Source: Rhodovibrionaceae bacterium (lineage in GTDB: Bacteria > Pseudomonadota > Alphaproteobacteria > Kiloniellales > DSM-21159). Taken from it: a DNA stretch of 41,307 bases. Below the pieces are notes generated by a model. The model was not told the origin of the DNA and searched no databases. It was given only the letters and a program-made list of their open reading frames with translations. Positions 15,907 to 25,749 of the stretch are shown in pieces (position 1 is the stretch's first letter; every line of letters begins with the position of its first letter). The stretch is taken from positions 1 through 41,307 of the forward strand of contig JANQPZ010000241.1 of assembly GCA_028285215.1 (NCBI GenBank). The letters run 5' to 3'. The position numbers and the translations under genes were made by a program.

Positions 15907-18900
15907 TCACTCGGCGGCTGCCTTCACCCGTCTCTCCGCAGGCTTCTTGCGCCAGGAGCGCTCGCTCAGCCTCTGCATGACCAGATAGAAGACGGGTGTG
16001 AACAGCAAGGACATGATCGTTGCAGCGATCATGCCGCCGACCACGGCATAGCCGACGGCTTGACGGCTGGCCGCACCCGCGCCCACCGCAAGCAGCAGCG
16101 GCATGAAGCCGGCGATGGAGGAGATGGCCGTCATCAGGATCGGGCGGAAGCGCCGCCGGGCCGCCTCGGCCGCAGCCTCCATGATGTCCCGGCCGCCTTC
16201 GCGCTCCTGCCGGGCGAACTCGACGATCAGGATGGCGTTCTTGCTGGCGAGGCCGATCAGGAGAACGATCCCGATCTGCGTATAGACATTGTTGTCCGAT
16301 CCGCCGAGCAGCAAGGCGACCACGGTCCCGAGAATCGCCAGCGGCACCACCAGAATAACCGCAGCCGGGCTGGTCCAGCTCTCGTACTGCGCCGCCAGAA
16401 CAAGGAACACCAGCAGGATCGCCAGCCCGAAGATGGCGATGGCCTCGCCGCCGACCTGCCGTTCCTGATAGGAGACACCGGTCCATTCGTATCCCATAGA
16501 TATGGGAAGCTTGGCATCCGCCATCTCTTCCATCAGAAGCAGCGCCTGACCCGAGCTGAACCCGGGAGCTGCCTGACCGGTGATGGAGGCCGTGGGATAG
16601 AGGTTGTAGCGCAGGATCGTCTGCGGACCCGTAATGTAGTCCACGTCGACCAATGCCCCGACCGGCACCATGTCGCCGCTGGCGTTGCGGACCTCGAGCT
16701 GGCGAATGTCCTCCGGTGTCAGGCGGAACTGGTGATCGGCCTGCAGCTTGACCTGCCAGGTTCGACCGAAACGGTTGAAGTCGTTGACATAGGCGGAACC
16801 GAGATAGGCCTGCAGCGTCCCGAAAATCTCGTCGAGGGACACGCCGAGCTTCTTGGCCTGCGTGCGGTCCACCTCCGCAAAGAGCTGCGGGACCGCCGCG
16901 CGAAATGTCGTATTGAGATTGGTGAGGCCGGACTGGGCGTTACCATCGGCAATCAGTTCCTGAGCCATGGCGCCCAGTTCGGTCAAGCTCACGTTGCCGC
17001 GCGCCTGCAACTGCATCTGGAAACCGCCGGACACGCCGAGGCCGTTGATGGCCGGCGGCGGAAAGCCGAAGACCACCGCCTCCTGAATACCGAAGAGGCG
17101 CGACTGCAGCCCGGCAAGAATCGCGTCCGCGCTCAAGGCCGGGGCCGTACGCTCTTCCCAGGGAGTCAGGACCACGAAAACGACGGCAGAGTTGGAAGCC
17201 GCGGTACCGTCGATCAGGGAAAACCCACCGAGCGACACCCAGGTCTCGACACCGTCCGTGCCTTCGACGATGTCGTCGATTTGCCTGAGCACCTGATTGG
17301 TCCGGCCGAGCGAGGCACTGTCCGGCAGTTGCACATTGACCATCAGGTAGCCCTGGTCTTCCTGAGGCAGGAACCCGGTCGGCACACGTCCGAACTGCCA
17401 GCCGGTGAACAGTAGCAGGCCGACGAACAGCAGCATGGCCAGGAACGATCGGCGCAGCAGCGACTGCGCGACTCCAGCGTAGCCCGAGCCGGCGACGGCG
17501 AAGACCCTGTCGAAACCGCGAAAGAAAGCGTTCTTCCGCTCCGGCTGCGGCCGCAGCAGCAATGCCGAAAGGGCCGGGCTCAGGGTCAGGGCGTTCAGGG
17601 TGCTGAAGACCGTCGCAGCCGCAATGGTCAGGGCGAACTGCCGGTACATCTCGCCGGTAATGCCCGGCAGAAAGGCGGCCGGGATGAAAACCGCCATCAG
17701 GACCAGACTGGTCGCGACGACCGGGCCGGAGACCTCGGACATCGCCTTGATCGCGGCTTCCTTGGAATTGAGTCCCTTTTCGATGTTGGAGGCCGTGGCC
17801 TCGACGATGACGATGGAGTCATCGACCACCACGCCGATTGCCAGAACCAAGCCGAACAGAGTCAGCATGTTCAGCGAAAAGCCCAAGCTCGCCATGACGG
17901 CAAAGGTACCGATCAGGGCGACGGGAATCGTCACAGCCGGAACCAAGGTCGCACGCCAGTCCTGAAGGAAGATGAACAGGACCAGGAAGACCAGCGCGCC
18001 GGCCTGGAACAACGTCATCACGACGCCGTCGATCGAGGCCTGCACGAACAGGGTCGTGTCGTAGGGAATGGCGTAGTCGACGCCCTGGGGGAAGAGCGTC
18101 GCCATCTCCTCCATGGCGGCCCGGACGTCCGTCGCCACCTGGAGAGCGTTAGCGCCGGGAAGTTGATATATCAGAACGCTGGCGGAGTTTGCGCCCTCCA
18201 GAGTGGACGTGAGGTTGTAGTTCTGGCCGCCGAGCTCGACCCGCGCAACATCCCGCAAGCGTACGATGCGACCGTCGGCGGACGTCTTGACGATGATGTC
18301 CTCGAACTGCTCGACTTCGCTGAGACGCCCGAGCACGTTGACCGAAAGCTGCAGGCCCTGGGTTTCCGGTGCCGGAGGCTGGCCGATCTGACCGGCAGCG
18401 ACCTGAACGTTCTGTTCGCGGACGGCGGTCAGGACCTCTTGAGTGGTGATCTGCCGCGACCTCAACTGTTGCGGGTCGAGCCAAATCCGCATGCTGTAGT
18501 CGCTGCTTGGGAAGACCGACACCTCGCCCACGCCCTCGACCCGGCTCAAGCGGTCGCGGAGCTGCAGCGTGGCAAAGTTGCTCAGGAACAGTTCGTCGTA
18601 GCGCCCGTCCGGAGAGGAGAGCGAGACGATCATGACGATATTGGTCGACTGCTTCTTGGTACTGACGCCCTGTCGGACCACCTCTTCAGGCAGGCTTGGC
18701 TCGGCAAGCGCGACGCGGTTCTGAACAAGGATCTGCGCGAGATCGAGATCCGTCCCGACCTCGAAACTCACGGTCAGACTGTAGGAGCCGTCGCTGGCAC
18801 TGGTCGAGGACATGTAGATCATGCCTTCGACGCCGTTGACCTCCTGTTCGATCGGCGCGGCGACGGTCTGCGAAATCACCTCCGCGTTGGCCCCGGGATA

Positions 18901-19047
18901 GACCGCACTGACCTGGACCGTCGGCGGCGTGATCTCGGGATACTGGGCGATCGGCAGGCCAAGCAGAGTCACCAACCCTGCAATGACGATGACGATCGAG
19001 ATGACGCTCGAGAAGATCGGCCGTTCGATGAAGAACTTCGAGGACAT
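15907..19047 (-). CDS. RND efflux transporter, HAE1 family inner-membrane pump
   Basis: The 1046-residue protein begins MSSKFFIERPIFSSVISI, the usual opening of AcrB/MexB-type pumps, followed by GLPIAQYPEITPPTVQVSA. It shows twelve-TM organisation with two large periplasmic loops. The proton-relay acidic pair is present in TM4 as GVVVDDSIVIVEA. The C-terminal half carries the repeat-related motif FARQEREGGRDIMEAA and GFMPLLLAVG. It exports hydrophobic toxicants or drugs using the proton gradient. It follows its adaptor gene by 15 bp in one operon. No TolC-type outer-membrane gene or repressor is adjacent, so it must use an outer-membrane channel encoded elsewhere. Confidence 0.96.
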   Translation of the reverse strand: MSSKFFIERPIFSSVISIVIVIAGLVTLLGLPIAQYPEITPPTVQVSAVYPGANAEVISQTVAAPIEQEVNGVEGMIYMSSTSASDGSYSLTVSFEVGTDLDLAQILVQNRVALAEPSLPEEVVRQGVSTKKQSTNIVMIVSLSSPDGRYDELFLSNFATLQLRDRLSRVEGVGEVSVFPSSDYSMRIWLDPQQLRSRQITTQEVLTAVREQNVQVAAGQIGQPPAPETQGLQLSVNVLGRLSEVEQFEDIIVKTSADGRIVRLRDVARVELGGQNYNLTSTLEGANSASVLIYQLPGANALQVATDVRAAMEEMATLFPQGVDYAIPYDTTLFVQASIDGVVMTLFQAGALVFLVLFIFLQDWRATLVPAVTIPVALIGTFAVMASLGFSLNMLTLFGLVLAIGVVVDDSIVIVEATASNIEKGLNSKEAAIKAMSEVSGPVVATSLVLMAVFIPAAFLPGITGEMYRQFALTIAAATVFSTLNALTLSPALSALLLRPQPERKNAFFRGFDRVFAVAGSGYAGVAQSLLRRSFLAMLLFVGLLLFTGWQFGRVPTGFLPQEDQGYLMVNVQLPDSASLGRTNQVLRQIDDIVEGTDGVETWVSLGGFSLIDGTAASNSAVVFVVLTPWEERTAPALSADAILAGLQSRLFGIQEAVVFGFPPPAINGLGVSGGFQMQLQARGNVSLTELGAMAQELIADGNAQSGLTNLNTTFRAAVPQLFAEVDRTQAKKLGVSLDEIFGTLQAYLGSAYVNDFNRFGRTWQVKLQADHQFRLTPEDIRQLEVRNASGDMVPVGALVDVDYITGPQTILRYNLYPTASITGQAAPGFSSGQALLLMEEMADAKLPISMGYEWTGVSYQERQVGGEAIAIFGLAILLVFLVLAAQYESWTSPAAVILVVPLAILGTVVALLLGGSDNNVYTQIGIVLLIGLASKNAILIVEFARQEREGGRDIMEAAAEAARRRFRPILMTAISSIAGFMPLLLAVGAGAASRQAVGYAVVGGMIAATIMSLLFTPVFYLVMQRLSERSWRKKPAERRVKAAAE

Positions 19048-19062
19048 CTCTTTGGCTGCCGG

Positions 19063-20352
19063 TCAGTCGGTGGCCGCGGCGGGAGGGCTTTCGGCCTCTC
19101 CGCCGCTCTGGCCACCCTCGGCCGTCTGACCGGCAGCGGCTCCCGAGCTACCCGGTCCGGCCGTCCCTGAAGCCGCATCCGATAAGATCTGCAGCGACGC
19201 CATATCGATCTCCTGTGCCTGCACGGTGATCCCCTCGCGCGCACGCTGGACACCCGTAACGACGATACGATCTCCGGCCTCGATGCCACGCTCGACGACC
19301 CGCAGGCCGTTGACCAGCGAGCCAAGCTGCACGTTGCGTTTCTCGACGACATCCTGATCGTTGACGACCAGAAGGTAGCGGCCGCTCTGATCGAAACCGA
19401 CCGCATTCTCGCTCACCAACGGCATGTCGGGGCGCTCCGCGATCGGCGCACGCACTCTGGTGAAGAGGCCGGGGAGCAGCGCGGGCTGCGGGCCCGGATT
19501 CCTCAGTATGCCGCGAACCAGGAGCGTGCCTGTATCGGGATCGACCTGGGAATCGGTGAAGTCGGTGATACCGCTGTGAGGATAGCCTTCGTCTGTCGTC
19601 AAGCCGATCTCAATCGGCACGGAGGCCCTGTTTCTGGCTTCGCCGCCGTTTCCGCTGTCGCCGCGACTCCGTTCGATGGCACGCAGCAGGTCACGCTCGT
19701 TGACCTCGAAGTAGACATAGATAGGATCGTAGGCCGTGATATCGGTCAGGATCGTCGCAGTTCCCTGTCCTACGAGATTACCGATATCAACCATGTTGCG
19801 GCCGACACGTCCGGAGATCGGAGCCGTGACCTGCGTGTAGCTGAGATCGATCCGCGCCTGTGTCAGGTTCGCTTCGCGCACCATCGTCTCGGCTTGTGCC
19901 GAGAGGAAATCCGCTTCCGCTTCGTCCAAACTGGCTTGCGAGATGTTGCCGCGCTGGATCAGCGTGCGGGCACGACCGAGCGTCTTCTCCGCTTCGGTCA
20001 CGCGCGCTTGCGCCCGTGCCAGCTCGGCCTCCGCAGCCTGTACGGAGGCCTCGTACTCGAGCGGGTCGATGGTGAACAGCAGGTCGCCTTCCTCGACCTC
20101 CGTTCCAACCTCGAAGTGAATGCTCCGCAGGACGCCGGGAACGCGCGCCGGAACCTCGACACGCGCATAGGCCGCCGTCGTCCCGGTAAAATGAAGATAC
20201 TCCGTCACGTCCTGGATCAACGGCTGCGCTACCGTCACGCTCGGCGGCGGCGGCGGCGCATAGGTGTTCTGCTCCTCGCAGGCGACCAACAACGCGGTCA
20301 GGCCCAATACAGCGCACACAAACACACGACGATCGGACACACCAAAGGGCAT
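19063..20352 (-). CDS. RND periplasmic adaptor (membrane fusion) lipoprotein
   Basis: This 429-residue adaptor links the pump to an outer-membrane channel. The N-terminus is a lipoprotein signal with lipobox LLVAC (Cys25). It is followed by a Pro-rich spacer, a biotinyl-lipoyl half-motif (VEVPARVPGVLRSIHFEVGTEVEEGDLLFTID), an alpha-helical hairpin (about 100-160) and the second lipoyl half (YTQVTAPISGRVGRNMVDIG). A beta-barrel and a membrane-proximal domain follow. The C-terminal 40 residues are a low-complexity Gly/Ala/Ser tail that is not typical. I chose ATG 20352, which has GGGAGG eight bases upstream and gives a clean signal sequence. It is the first gene of the operon. Confidence 0.94.
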   Translation of the reverse strand: MPFGVSDRRVFVCAVLGLTALLVACEEQNTYAPPPPPSVTVAQPLIQDVTEYLHFTGTTAAYARVEVPARVPGVLRSIHFEVGTEVEEGDLLFTIDPLEYEASVQAAEAELARAQARVTEAEKTLGRARTLIQRGNISQASLDEAEADFLSAQAETMVREANLTQARIDLSYTQVTAPISGRVGRNMVDIGNLVGQGTATILTDITAYDPIYVYFEVNERDLLRAIERSRGDSGNGGEARNRASVPIEIGLTTDEGYPHSGITDFTDSQVDPDTGTLLVRGILRNPGPQPALLPGLFTRVRAPIAERPDMPLVSENAVGFDQSGRYLLVVNDQDVVEKRNVQLGSLVNGLRVVERGIEAGDRIVVTGVQRAREGITVQAQEIDMASLQILSDAASGTAGPGSSGAAAGQTAEGGQSGGEAESPPAAATD

Positions 20353-20831
20353 CGCTACCTCCCTCGTCCAGATCCAGGCACCGGACTTCGCGCCCAAAGA
20401 AAACTACCCGATCATGTGCCGACAGGCGACGGTATTCGCCCTCGAGACGCTGTATGGCTCCGCCGCGACTCCAGCTATCTGATTTCCCAAAATCCAGCGC
20501 CGGGCGACTGAGACAACCGGAGCGGCGGGATTCGGAATAATGTCACAAGAATAACCTTGATTATTGTATGTATACAAATTACCGTTCTGCTCGCCACACG
20601 CTTGCGCAAAATCAACATCTTCTACTTTTAGGAAGGCAGGATAGTTATAAGTTTCCAGTGATGCAAGAAGCTCTCGTTTTGCAATGAATACTGAATACTA
20701 GAGAAATAGAGACGAGGTCCAGCGCCAATAAAAAGACAGACAAGAATGACCTGACGCTTTCCATCAGCCTCAAGGTCAAGCAATCCGGTAAAGCCAGCGC
20801 CTGAGACGCAAGAGGGTCAAAGGGTCGGACG
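20353..20831. other. AT-rich divergent regulatory region, RND pump / arginine operon
   Basis: These 479 bases contain no credible gene. Composition drops sharply to AT-rich at about 20530-20740, unlike the rest of the window. Within it are a GntR-like palindrome at 20564-20577 and a tandem GAATACT repeat at 20686-20699. Promoters for both flanking operons should lie here, but none was identified with confidence. Confidence 0.6.
20564..20577. promoter_or_regulatory. Palindrome TTGTAT-GT-ATACAA, possible GntR-family operator
   Basis: A perfect 6-2-6 inverted repeat lies in the AT-rich region 255 bases upstream of the YfcC gene and 212 bases upstream of the divergent adaptor gene. Its TTGTAT/ATACAA arms resemble operators of FadR-type GntR regulators. 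No GntR gene is in the window, so the assignment is tentative. Confidence 0.4.
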
Positions 20832-22247
20832 ATGAAATTCAAGTTTCCCAGCGCCTACACGATTCTCTTTGGGCTGATTATCGCCGTGGCCGTCGCGACC
20901 TGGTTCGTGCCCGCCGGTGAGTACAGCCGCGAAATGAACGAAGCTTTGGGTCGCGAGGTTCCGGTTCCCGGCACCTATCAGCGGGTCGAGCCCAACCCGC
21001 AAGGCTTCTTCGACGTGGTGATGGCGCCGATCGCCGGCTTCTTCGACCCCGTCAGCTACGAAGCTCGTGCCATCGACGTGGCTCTGTTCGTTCTGATTAT
21101 CGGCGGCTTCCTGGGCATCGTTACCAAGACAGGTGCCATCGACGCCGGGATCGGCCAAGCCATGCGCGCGCTGCGAGGGCGCGAAAAGTGGATGATTCCG
21201 ATCCTCATGGCGCTCTTCGCCGCCGGCGGAACAGTCTACGGGATGGCCGAGGAGACCTTGGCCTTCTACACGCTGATCATCCCGGTGATGATCGCCGCGC
21301 GCTACGACGCCGCGACGGGGGTCGCCATCATCATGCTGGGCGCGGGCGTGGGCACCCTCGGCTCGACGATCAACCCTTTCGCCACGGTCATCGCGTCCAA
21401 TGCCGCCGAAGTGCCCTTTACCGACGGCATCATCCTGCGCTTCGCGATTCTCTTCCTCTGCTGGCTCGCCTGCGTTCTCTACGTCATGCGCTATGCCGAA
21501 CGGGTCCGGGCAAACCCCGACCACTCCATCGTTGCAGACCGGCGGGAGGCCAACGAAGCACACTTCCTGAAGGGCCGTGCCCCGTCCGGCGATGCCGAAG
21601 CGCTCATGCTCACGCCGACGCGCAAAATCATCCTGACGATCTTCGCCGCCACCTTCGGTGTCATGATCTGGGGTGTCTCGATGGGGGGCTGGTGGATGGC
21701 CGAAATGTCGGCCCTTTTCCTGGTTTCCGCCATCGTGGTCGGCGTGATCGGGCGCATGAGCGAGGAAGACTTCACCAACACCTTCGTCGATGGCGCGCGC
21801 GACCTGCTCGGCGTCGCGCTGGTCATCGGGATCGCGCGGGGTATCGTCGTGGTGATGGACGCCGGCAACATCACGGACACGATCCTGTTCTGGGCCGAAA
21901 ACGCGGTCAGCGGCCTGTCCGAAATCGGCTTCATCAACACCATGTTCGGGCTACAGGCCGTCCTGTCTTTCCTGGTGCCGTCCTCGTCCGGTCTGGCTGT
22001 CTTGACCATGCCGATTATGGCGCCGCTCGGCGATTTCGCCGGTGTGTCGCGAGACCTGGTGGTGACCGCCTATCAGTCCGCCAGCGGTCTGGTGAATCTG
22101 ATCAATCCCACTTTCGCGGTGGTGATGGGCGGTCTGGCGCTTGGCCGTGTCCCCTACGAACGATGGCTGGCCTTCATGTGGCCGTTGCTCCTGATTCTGA
22201 GCGTTATCATCGCGGCGGCGCTCAGCGTCGGAACCTTCCTCGGATAG
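20832..22247 (+). CDS. yfcC: YfcC-family transporter, probable arginine/ornithine carrier
   Basis: The 471-residue membrane protein has about twelve hydrophobic segments and belongs to the YfcC/DcuC-like superfamily. Recognisable parts are the opening FKFPSAYTILFGLIIAVAVATWFVPAGEY, the GMAEETLAFYTLIIPVMIAARYD segment, GVGTLGSTINPFAT and the late VPSSSGLAVLTMPIMAPLGD. The family is linked to basic amino acid or peptide-derived substrates and often accompanies arginine deiminase genes. Here it takes the first place in an operon with arcA, arcB and arcC, where arcD (arginine/ornithine antiporter) normally sits. I infer import of arginine or exchange for ornithine; transport has not been read from the sequence itself. 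Confidence 0.85.
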   Translation: MKFKFPSAYTILFGLIIAVAVATWFVPAGEYSREMNEALGREVPVPGTYQRVEPNPQGFFDVVMAPIAGFFDPVSYEARAIDVALFVLIIGGFLGIVTKTGAIDAGIGQAMRALRGREKWMIPILMALFAAGGTVYGMAEETLAFYTLIIPVMIAARYDAATGVAIIMLGAGVGTLGSTINPFATVIASNAAEVPFTDGIILRFAILFLCWLACVLYVMRYAERVRANPDHSIVADRREANEAHFLKGRAPSGDAEALMLTPTRKIILTIFAATFGVMIWGVSMGGWWMAEMSALFLVSAIVVGVIGRMSEEDFTNTFVDGARDLLGVALVIGIARGIVVVMDAGNITDTILFWAENAVSGLSEIGFINTMFGLQAVLSFLVPSSSGLAVLTMPIMAPLGDFAGVSRDLVVTAYQSASGLVNLINPTFAVVMGGLALGRVPYERWLAFMWPLLLILSVIIAAALSVGTFLG

Positions 22248-22454
22248 TGCACCTGGTTTGGACGGGCAGGGCGTAGGAAAGCCTAGCTCTCTGGAAGAAG
22301 AGTGAGTGCCTATTGGGACAGTCGAACGCATCGGCTTCAAGAATGCCCGGTCGGGCTCATACCCGGCCGCGCCCGAAGCGTCTCCCAAGGCCTGGTTGAC
22401 ATCGGACAAACAGGTCCGCGGCAGGAGCGTCGCGACCGCCGCCGGAGGATCGAG

Positions 22455-23687
22455 ATGACCGCTTACGGAGTTCATTCGGAGATCGGCAAGCTCCGCAAGG
22501 TAATCGTCCACCGTCCAGGGCTCGCCATCGCACGGCTGACGCCTTCGAACTGCCAGGACCTGCTGTTCGACGACGTGCTCTGGGTGAAACGCGCCCGCCA
22601 GGAACATCTGGCCTTCGTCGACGAGATGCGTAGCCGAGGCATCGAAGTCTTCCACGTCCGTGAACTGCTTGAGGAGACACTGCAGGATCTGACGGCGCGC
22701 AAGTGGCTGCTCGATCTCCGGATTTCCCCGAATACCGTCGGCGTCGGCATGGCGGAAGACCTGCACGCCTGCCTCATGGAGATGGAAGCCTACAAGCTCT
22801 CGGTTCATCTGATCGGCGGTATCAGCCGGGCGGAGCTGCCGTTCGAGCCCAAGGGTATGCTGGGACGGTTGCTGGAGCCGCAAGAGTTCGTCCTGGCACC
22901 GCTGCCTAATCAGCTCTTTACCCGGGATCCTTCCGCCTGGATCTATGGCGGAGTCACGCTCCACCCCATGTTTTGGCCGGCACGTCGTCAGGAGACGCTG
23001 AACATGGCGGCCATCTACAAGTACCACCCGATGTTCAAGGACGACGACTTCGAGTTCTGGTGGGGCGACGACGTCGAGAACGATCACGGCCAGGCTCACG
23101 TCGAAGGCGGCGATATCCAACCCCTCGGCAAAGGCGTCGTGCTGATCGGCATGGGGGAACGCACGACTCCCCAGGCGGTCGGACAAATCGCCCGACGGCT
23201 CTTCGCCAAGGAAGGCGCTGAACACATCATCGCAGCCGCCATGCCGAAGGAACGGGCGGCCATGCATCTGGATACCGTCTTCACCTTCTGCGACCGGGAC
23301 CTGGTGAACATCTATCCCGAGGTCGTGAACGCCATCCGATCCTTCTCTCTGAGACCGGGCAAAACCGAAAGCGAGCTCTCGGTGGTGGAAGAGGGCAAGG
23401 GCTTCCCGACTGTCGTTGCAGAAGCACTTGGGCTGAAGTCGTTGCGCGAGGTGCATACCGGCGGCGACGCCTACGAAGCCGAGCGGGAACAGTGGGACGA
23501 CGGCAACAACGTGGTGGCGCTGGAGCCCGGCGTCGTCATGGCCTACGACCGAAATACCTATACCAACACGCTGCTGCGCAAGGCCGGGGTGGAGGTTGTC
23601 ACCATCGCCGGCAGCGAGCTGGGCCGCGGCCGCGGAGGCGGGCACTGCATGACCTGCCCGATCCTGCGAGATCCGGTCGACCACTGA
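22455..23687 (+). CDS. arcA: Arginine deiminase
   Basis: The 410-residue enzyme hydrolyses arginine to citrulline and ammonia, the first step of the arginine deiminase pathway. Motifs are the opening [29 protein letters not shown], the [12 protein letters not shown] strand, [11 protein letters not shown] with the catalytic His, and the catalytic Cys398 in [12 protein letters not shown]. Length is normal for the family. I chose the ATG at 22455, preceded by GGAGGATCGAG; the longer frame to 22302 adds 51 residues with no counterpart. A 207-base gap separates it from the transporter gene, and arcB follows 45 bases later. Confidence 0.97.
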   Translation: MTAYGVHSEIGKLRKVIVHRPGLAIARLTPSNCQDLLFDDVLWVKRARQEHLAFVDEMRSRGIEVFHVRELLEETLQDLTARKWLLDLRISPNTVGVGMAEDLHACLMEMEAYKLSVHLIGGISRAELPFEPKGMLGRLLEPQEFVLAPLPNQLFTRDPSAWIYGGVTLHPMFWPARRQETLNMAAIYKYHPMFKDDDFEFWWGDDVENDHGQAHVEGGDIQPLGKGVVLIGMGERTTPQAVGQIARRLFAKEGAEHIIAAAMPKERAAMHLDTVFTFCDRDLVNIYPEVVNAIRSFSLRPGKTESELSVVEEGKGFPTVVAEALGLKSLREVHTGGDAYEAEREQWDDGNNVVALEPGVVMAYDRNTYTNTLLRKAGVEVVTIAGSELGRGRGGGHCMTCPILRDPVDH

Positions 23688-23732
23688 CCTGCGGCCGAAC
23701 GCAGACGCCATGCCGATAGAGGAGACGACCTC

Positions 23733-24734
23733 ATGGCTTTCAACCTGAAGGGACGTAGCTTTCTCAAGGTTTTGGATTTCAACCAGCGGGAAATGCGGTT
23801 TCTGCTGGATCTGTCGCGCGACTTGAAGCGCGCCAAGTACACCGGCACCGAGCAGCAGCACCTCAAAGGCAAGAACATCTGTCTAATCTTCGAGAAGAGC
23901 TCGACCCGAACCATGTGCGCCTTCGAGGTGGCAGCCATGGACCAGGGCGCCGGCGTCACCTACCTCGGCCCTTCCGGCTCGCAGATCGGTCACAAGGAGT
24001 CCATGAAGGACACCGCCCGTGTGCTGGGCCGCATGTACGACGCGATCGAGTACCGCGGTTTCGGTCAGGAGGTGGTGGAAGAGCTTGCCGACTACGCCGG
24101 AGTGCCGGTGTTCAACGGCCTGACGGATGAGTTTCACCCGACCCAGATGCTCGCCGACCTCCTGACCATGCGGGAGCACAGCGACAAGCCGCTGCACGAT
24201 GTCTCCTACGCTTTCGTCGGCGACGCCCGCAGCAACATGGGGCATTCGCTGATGATCGCGGGCTGTCTGATGGGCATGGACGTTCGCATCGCAGCCCCGA
24301 AGGCAAACTGGCCGGGCGACGACTATCTCAAGCCGGCAAGAGACCTGGCGGAGACCTACGGCGCGCGCCTGACCTTGACCGAAGACCCCCAAGAGGCGGT
24401 TGAGGGCTGTGACTTCATCCATACCGACGTCTGGGTTTCCATGGGCGAGCCGCCCGAAGTCTGGGCGGAGCGGATCAAGCTGCTGACGCCCTACCGGGTG
24501 GACAGCGCGCTGATGGCCGCGACCGGCCTGGCTTCGACAAAGTTCATGCACTGCCTGCCGGCCTTTCACAACCGCGAGACCAAGGTCGGTGAAGAGATGT
24601 TCCAGAAGTTCGGCGTCACGGAGATGGAAGTGACGGAAGAGGTTTTCGAGTCGCCGGCAGGCGTCCAGTTCGAACAGGCCGAGAACCGCATGCACACCAT
24701 CAAGGCCGTCCTCGTGGCGACGATCGGGAGCTAG
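23733..24734 (+). CDS. arcB: Ornithine carbamoyltransferase, catabolic
   Basis: The 333-residue enzyme phosphorolyses citrulline to ornithine and carbamoyl phosphate in this operon context. The carbamoyl-phosphate loop SSTRT is at residues 56-60 ([15 protein letters not shown]), HPTQ in [12 protein letters not shown], and the ornithine loop HCLPAFHN is near residue 271. The [21 protein letters not shown] segment and overall length match ArcB-type catabolic enzymes rather than shorter anabolic ArgF types. It lies between arcA and arcC, with three bases between its stop and the arcC start. Confidence 0.96.
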   Translation: MAFNLKGRSFLKVLDFNQREMRFLLDLSRDLKRAKYTGTEQQHLKGKNICLIFEKSSTRTMCAFEVAAMDQGAGVTYLGPSGSQIGHKESMKDTARVLGRMYDAIEYRGFGQEVVEELADYAGVPVFNGLTDEFHPTQMLADLLTMREHSDKPLHDVSYAFVGDARSNMGHSLMIAGCLMGMDVRIAAPKANWPGDDYLKPARDLAETYGARLTLTEDPQEAVEGCDFIHTDVWVSMGEPPEVWAERIKLLTPYRVDSALMAATGLASTKFMHCLPAFHNRETKVGEEMFQKFGVTEMEVTEEVFESPAGVQFEQAENRMHTIKAVLVATIGS

Positions 24735-24737
24735 CCC

Positions 24738-25673
24738 ATGCGTGTCGTCGTCGCCCTTGGCGGCAATGCCTTGCTTCGCCGCGGGCAAGCGCTGACGGCG
24801 GAGAATCAGCGCGAGAACGTGCGGGTTGCGGCCGAAGCGCTGGCTCCGATCGCGGAAGAGCATCAACTCGTGATTTCCCATGGCAACGGGCCGCAGGTCG
24901 GCCTGCTCGCCTTGCAGGGCGCCGCCTACAAGCCCGAAGAAATCTACCCTCTCGACGTTCTGGGCGCCGAGACCGAGGGAATGATCGGCTACATGATCGA
25001 GCAGGAGATGGGCAACCTGCTGCCCGTCGAAACGCCCTTCGCCACCATCCTGACGATGATCGAGGTCGACCCGGCAGACCCGGCCTTCGAGACTCCGACG
25101 AAGTTCATCGGCCCTGTCTACGAAGAGGCCGAGGCGCATCGGCTGGCCAGGGAGAAGAACTGGTCGATCAGGCCGGACGGCGACAAGTGGCGCCGGGTGG
25201 TGCCCTCGCCGCTCCCCAAGAGAATCTTCGAGATCCGACCGATCACCTGGCTTCTGGAACGCAACAGCATTGTCATCTGTGCCGGCGGCGGCGGTATCCC
25301 GACGGTCTACGACACCGAGCGCAAACTCCGTGGCGTGGAAGCGGTGATCGACAAGGATTTCGCCAGCGAACTCCTCGCGCGCGACCTGAACGCCGATCTC
25401 TTCATCATGGCGACCGACACAGATGCCGTTTACGTCGGCTGGGGGACGCCGGAAGCAAGAGCGATCAAACGGATCTCGCCGGAGGTCGCTCGCAGCTATG
25501 ACTTTCCTGCCGGCTCCATGGGGCCGAAGGTGGAAGCGGCCTGCCAGTTTGCCGAGCGGACGGGCAAGGCGGCGGCGATCGGCGCGTTGAGCGACCTGCG
25601 GAACATCGTCGAGGGCACCGCAGGGACGACAGTCACAAAGGATACGAAGGAGACCATCTGGCGGCAGGGCTGA
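24738..25673 (+). CDS. arcC: Carbamate kinase
   Basis: The 311-residue enzyme transfers phosphate from carbamoyl phosphate to ADP, giving ATP, CO2 and ammonia, and is the energy-yielding end of the arginine deiminase pathway. It is an amino-acid-kinase-fold protein: GGNALLRRG at about residues 7-15, [14 protein letters not shown], the [10 protein letters not shown] phosphate-binding segment, and [14 protein letters not shown]. The C-terminus [13 protein letters not shown] followed by [10 protein letters not shown] is the standard ending. It starts four bases after arcB and completes the operon. A short CCCAG/CTGGG hairpin lies in the gap before the porin gene. Confidence 0.96.
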   Translation: MRVVVALGGNALLRRGQALTAENQRENVRVAAEALAPIAEEHQLVISHGNGPQVGLLALQGAAYKPEEIYPLDVLGAETEGMIGYMIEQEMGNLLPVETPFATILTMIEVDPADPAFETPTKFIGPVYEEAEAHRLAREKNWSIRPDGDKWRRVVPSPLPKRIFEIRPITWLLERNSIVICAGGGGIPTVYDTERKLRGVEAVIDKDFASELLARDLNADLFIMATDTDAVYVGWGTPEARAIKRISPEVARSYDFPAGSMGPKVEAACQFAERTGKAAAIGALSDLRNIVEGTAGTTVTKDTKETIWRQG

Positions 25674-25749
25674 CGGACGGGCAGAGCGACCGGGCGAGGG
25701 GCTTCGATCGGGCGCGACCGTCCCAGACATCCTGGGAGAAACAGGAACG

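Noticed and set aside
15907-20352. RND pump as a locally regulated drug-resistance island
   Set aside because: There is no TetR or MarR gene, outer-membrane channel or mobile element nearby; it looks like an ordinary chromosomal efflux pair.
20557-20561. TTGAT as part of an FNR/Anr box upstream of the arginine operon
   Set aside because: The second half-site (ATCAA at the right spacing) is absent, so oxygen control by FNR cannot be claimed from this sequence.
22396-22401. Perfect TTGACA -35 element upstream of arcA
   Set aside because: No -10-like hexamer lies 16-19 bases downstream; it is probably chance.
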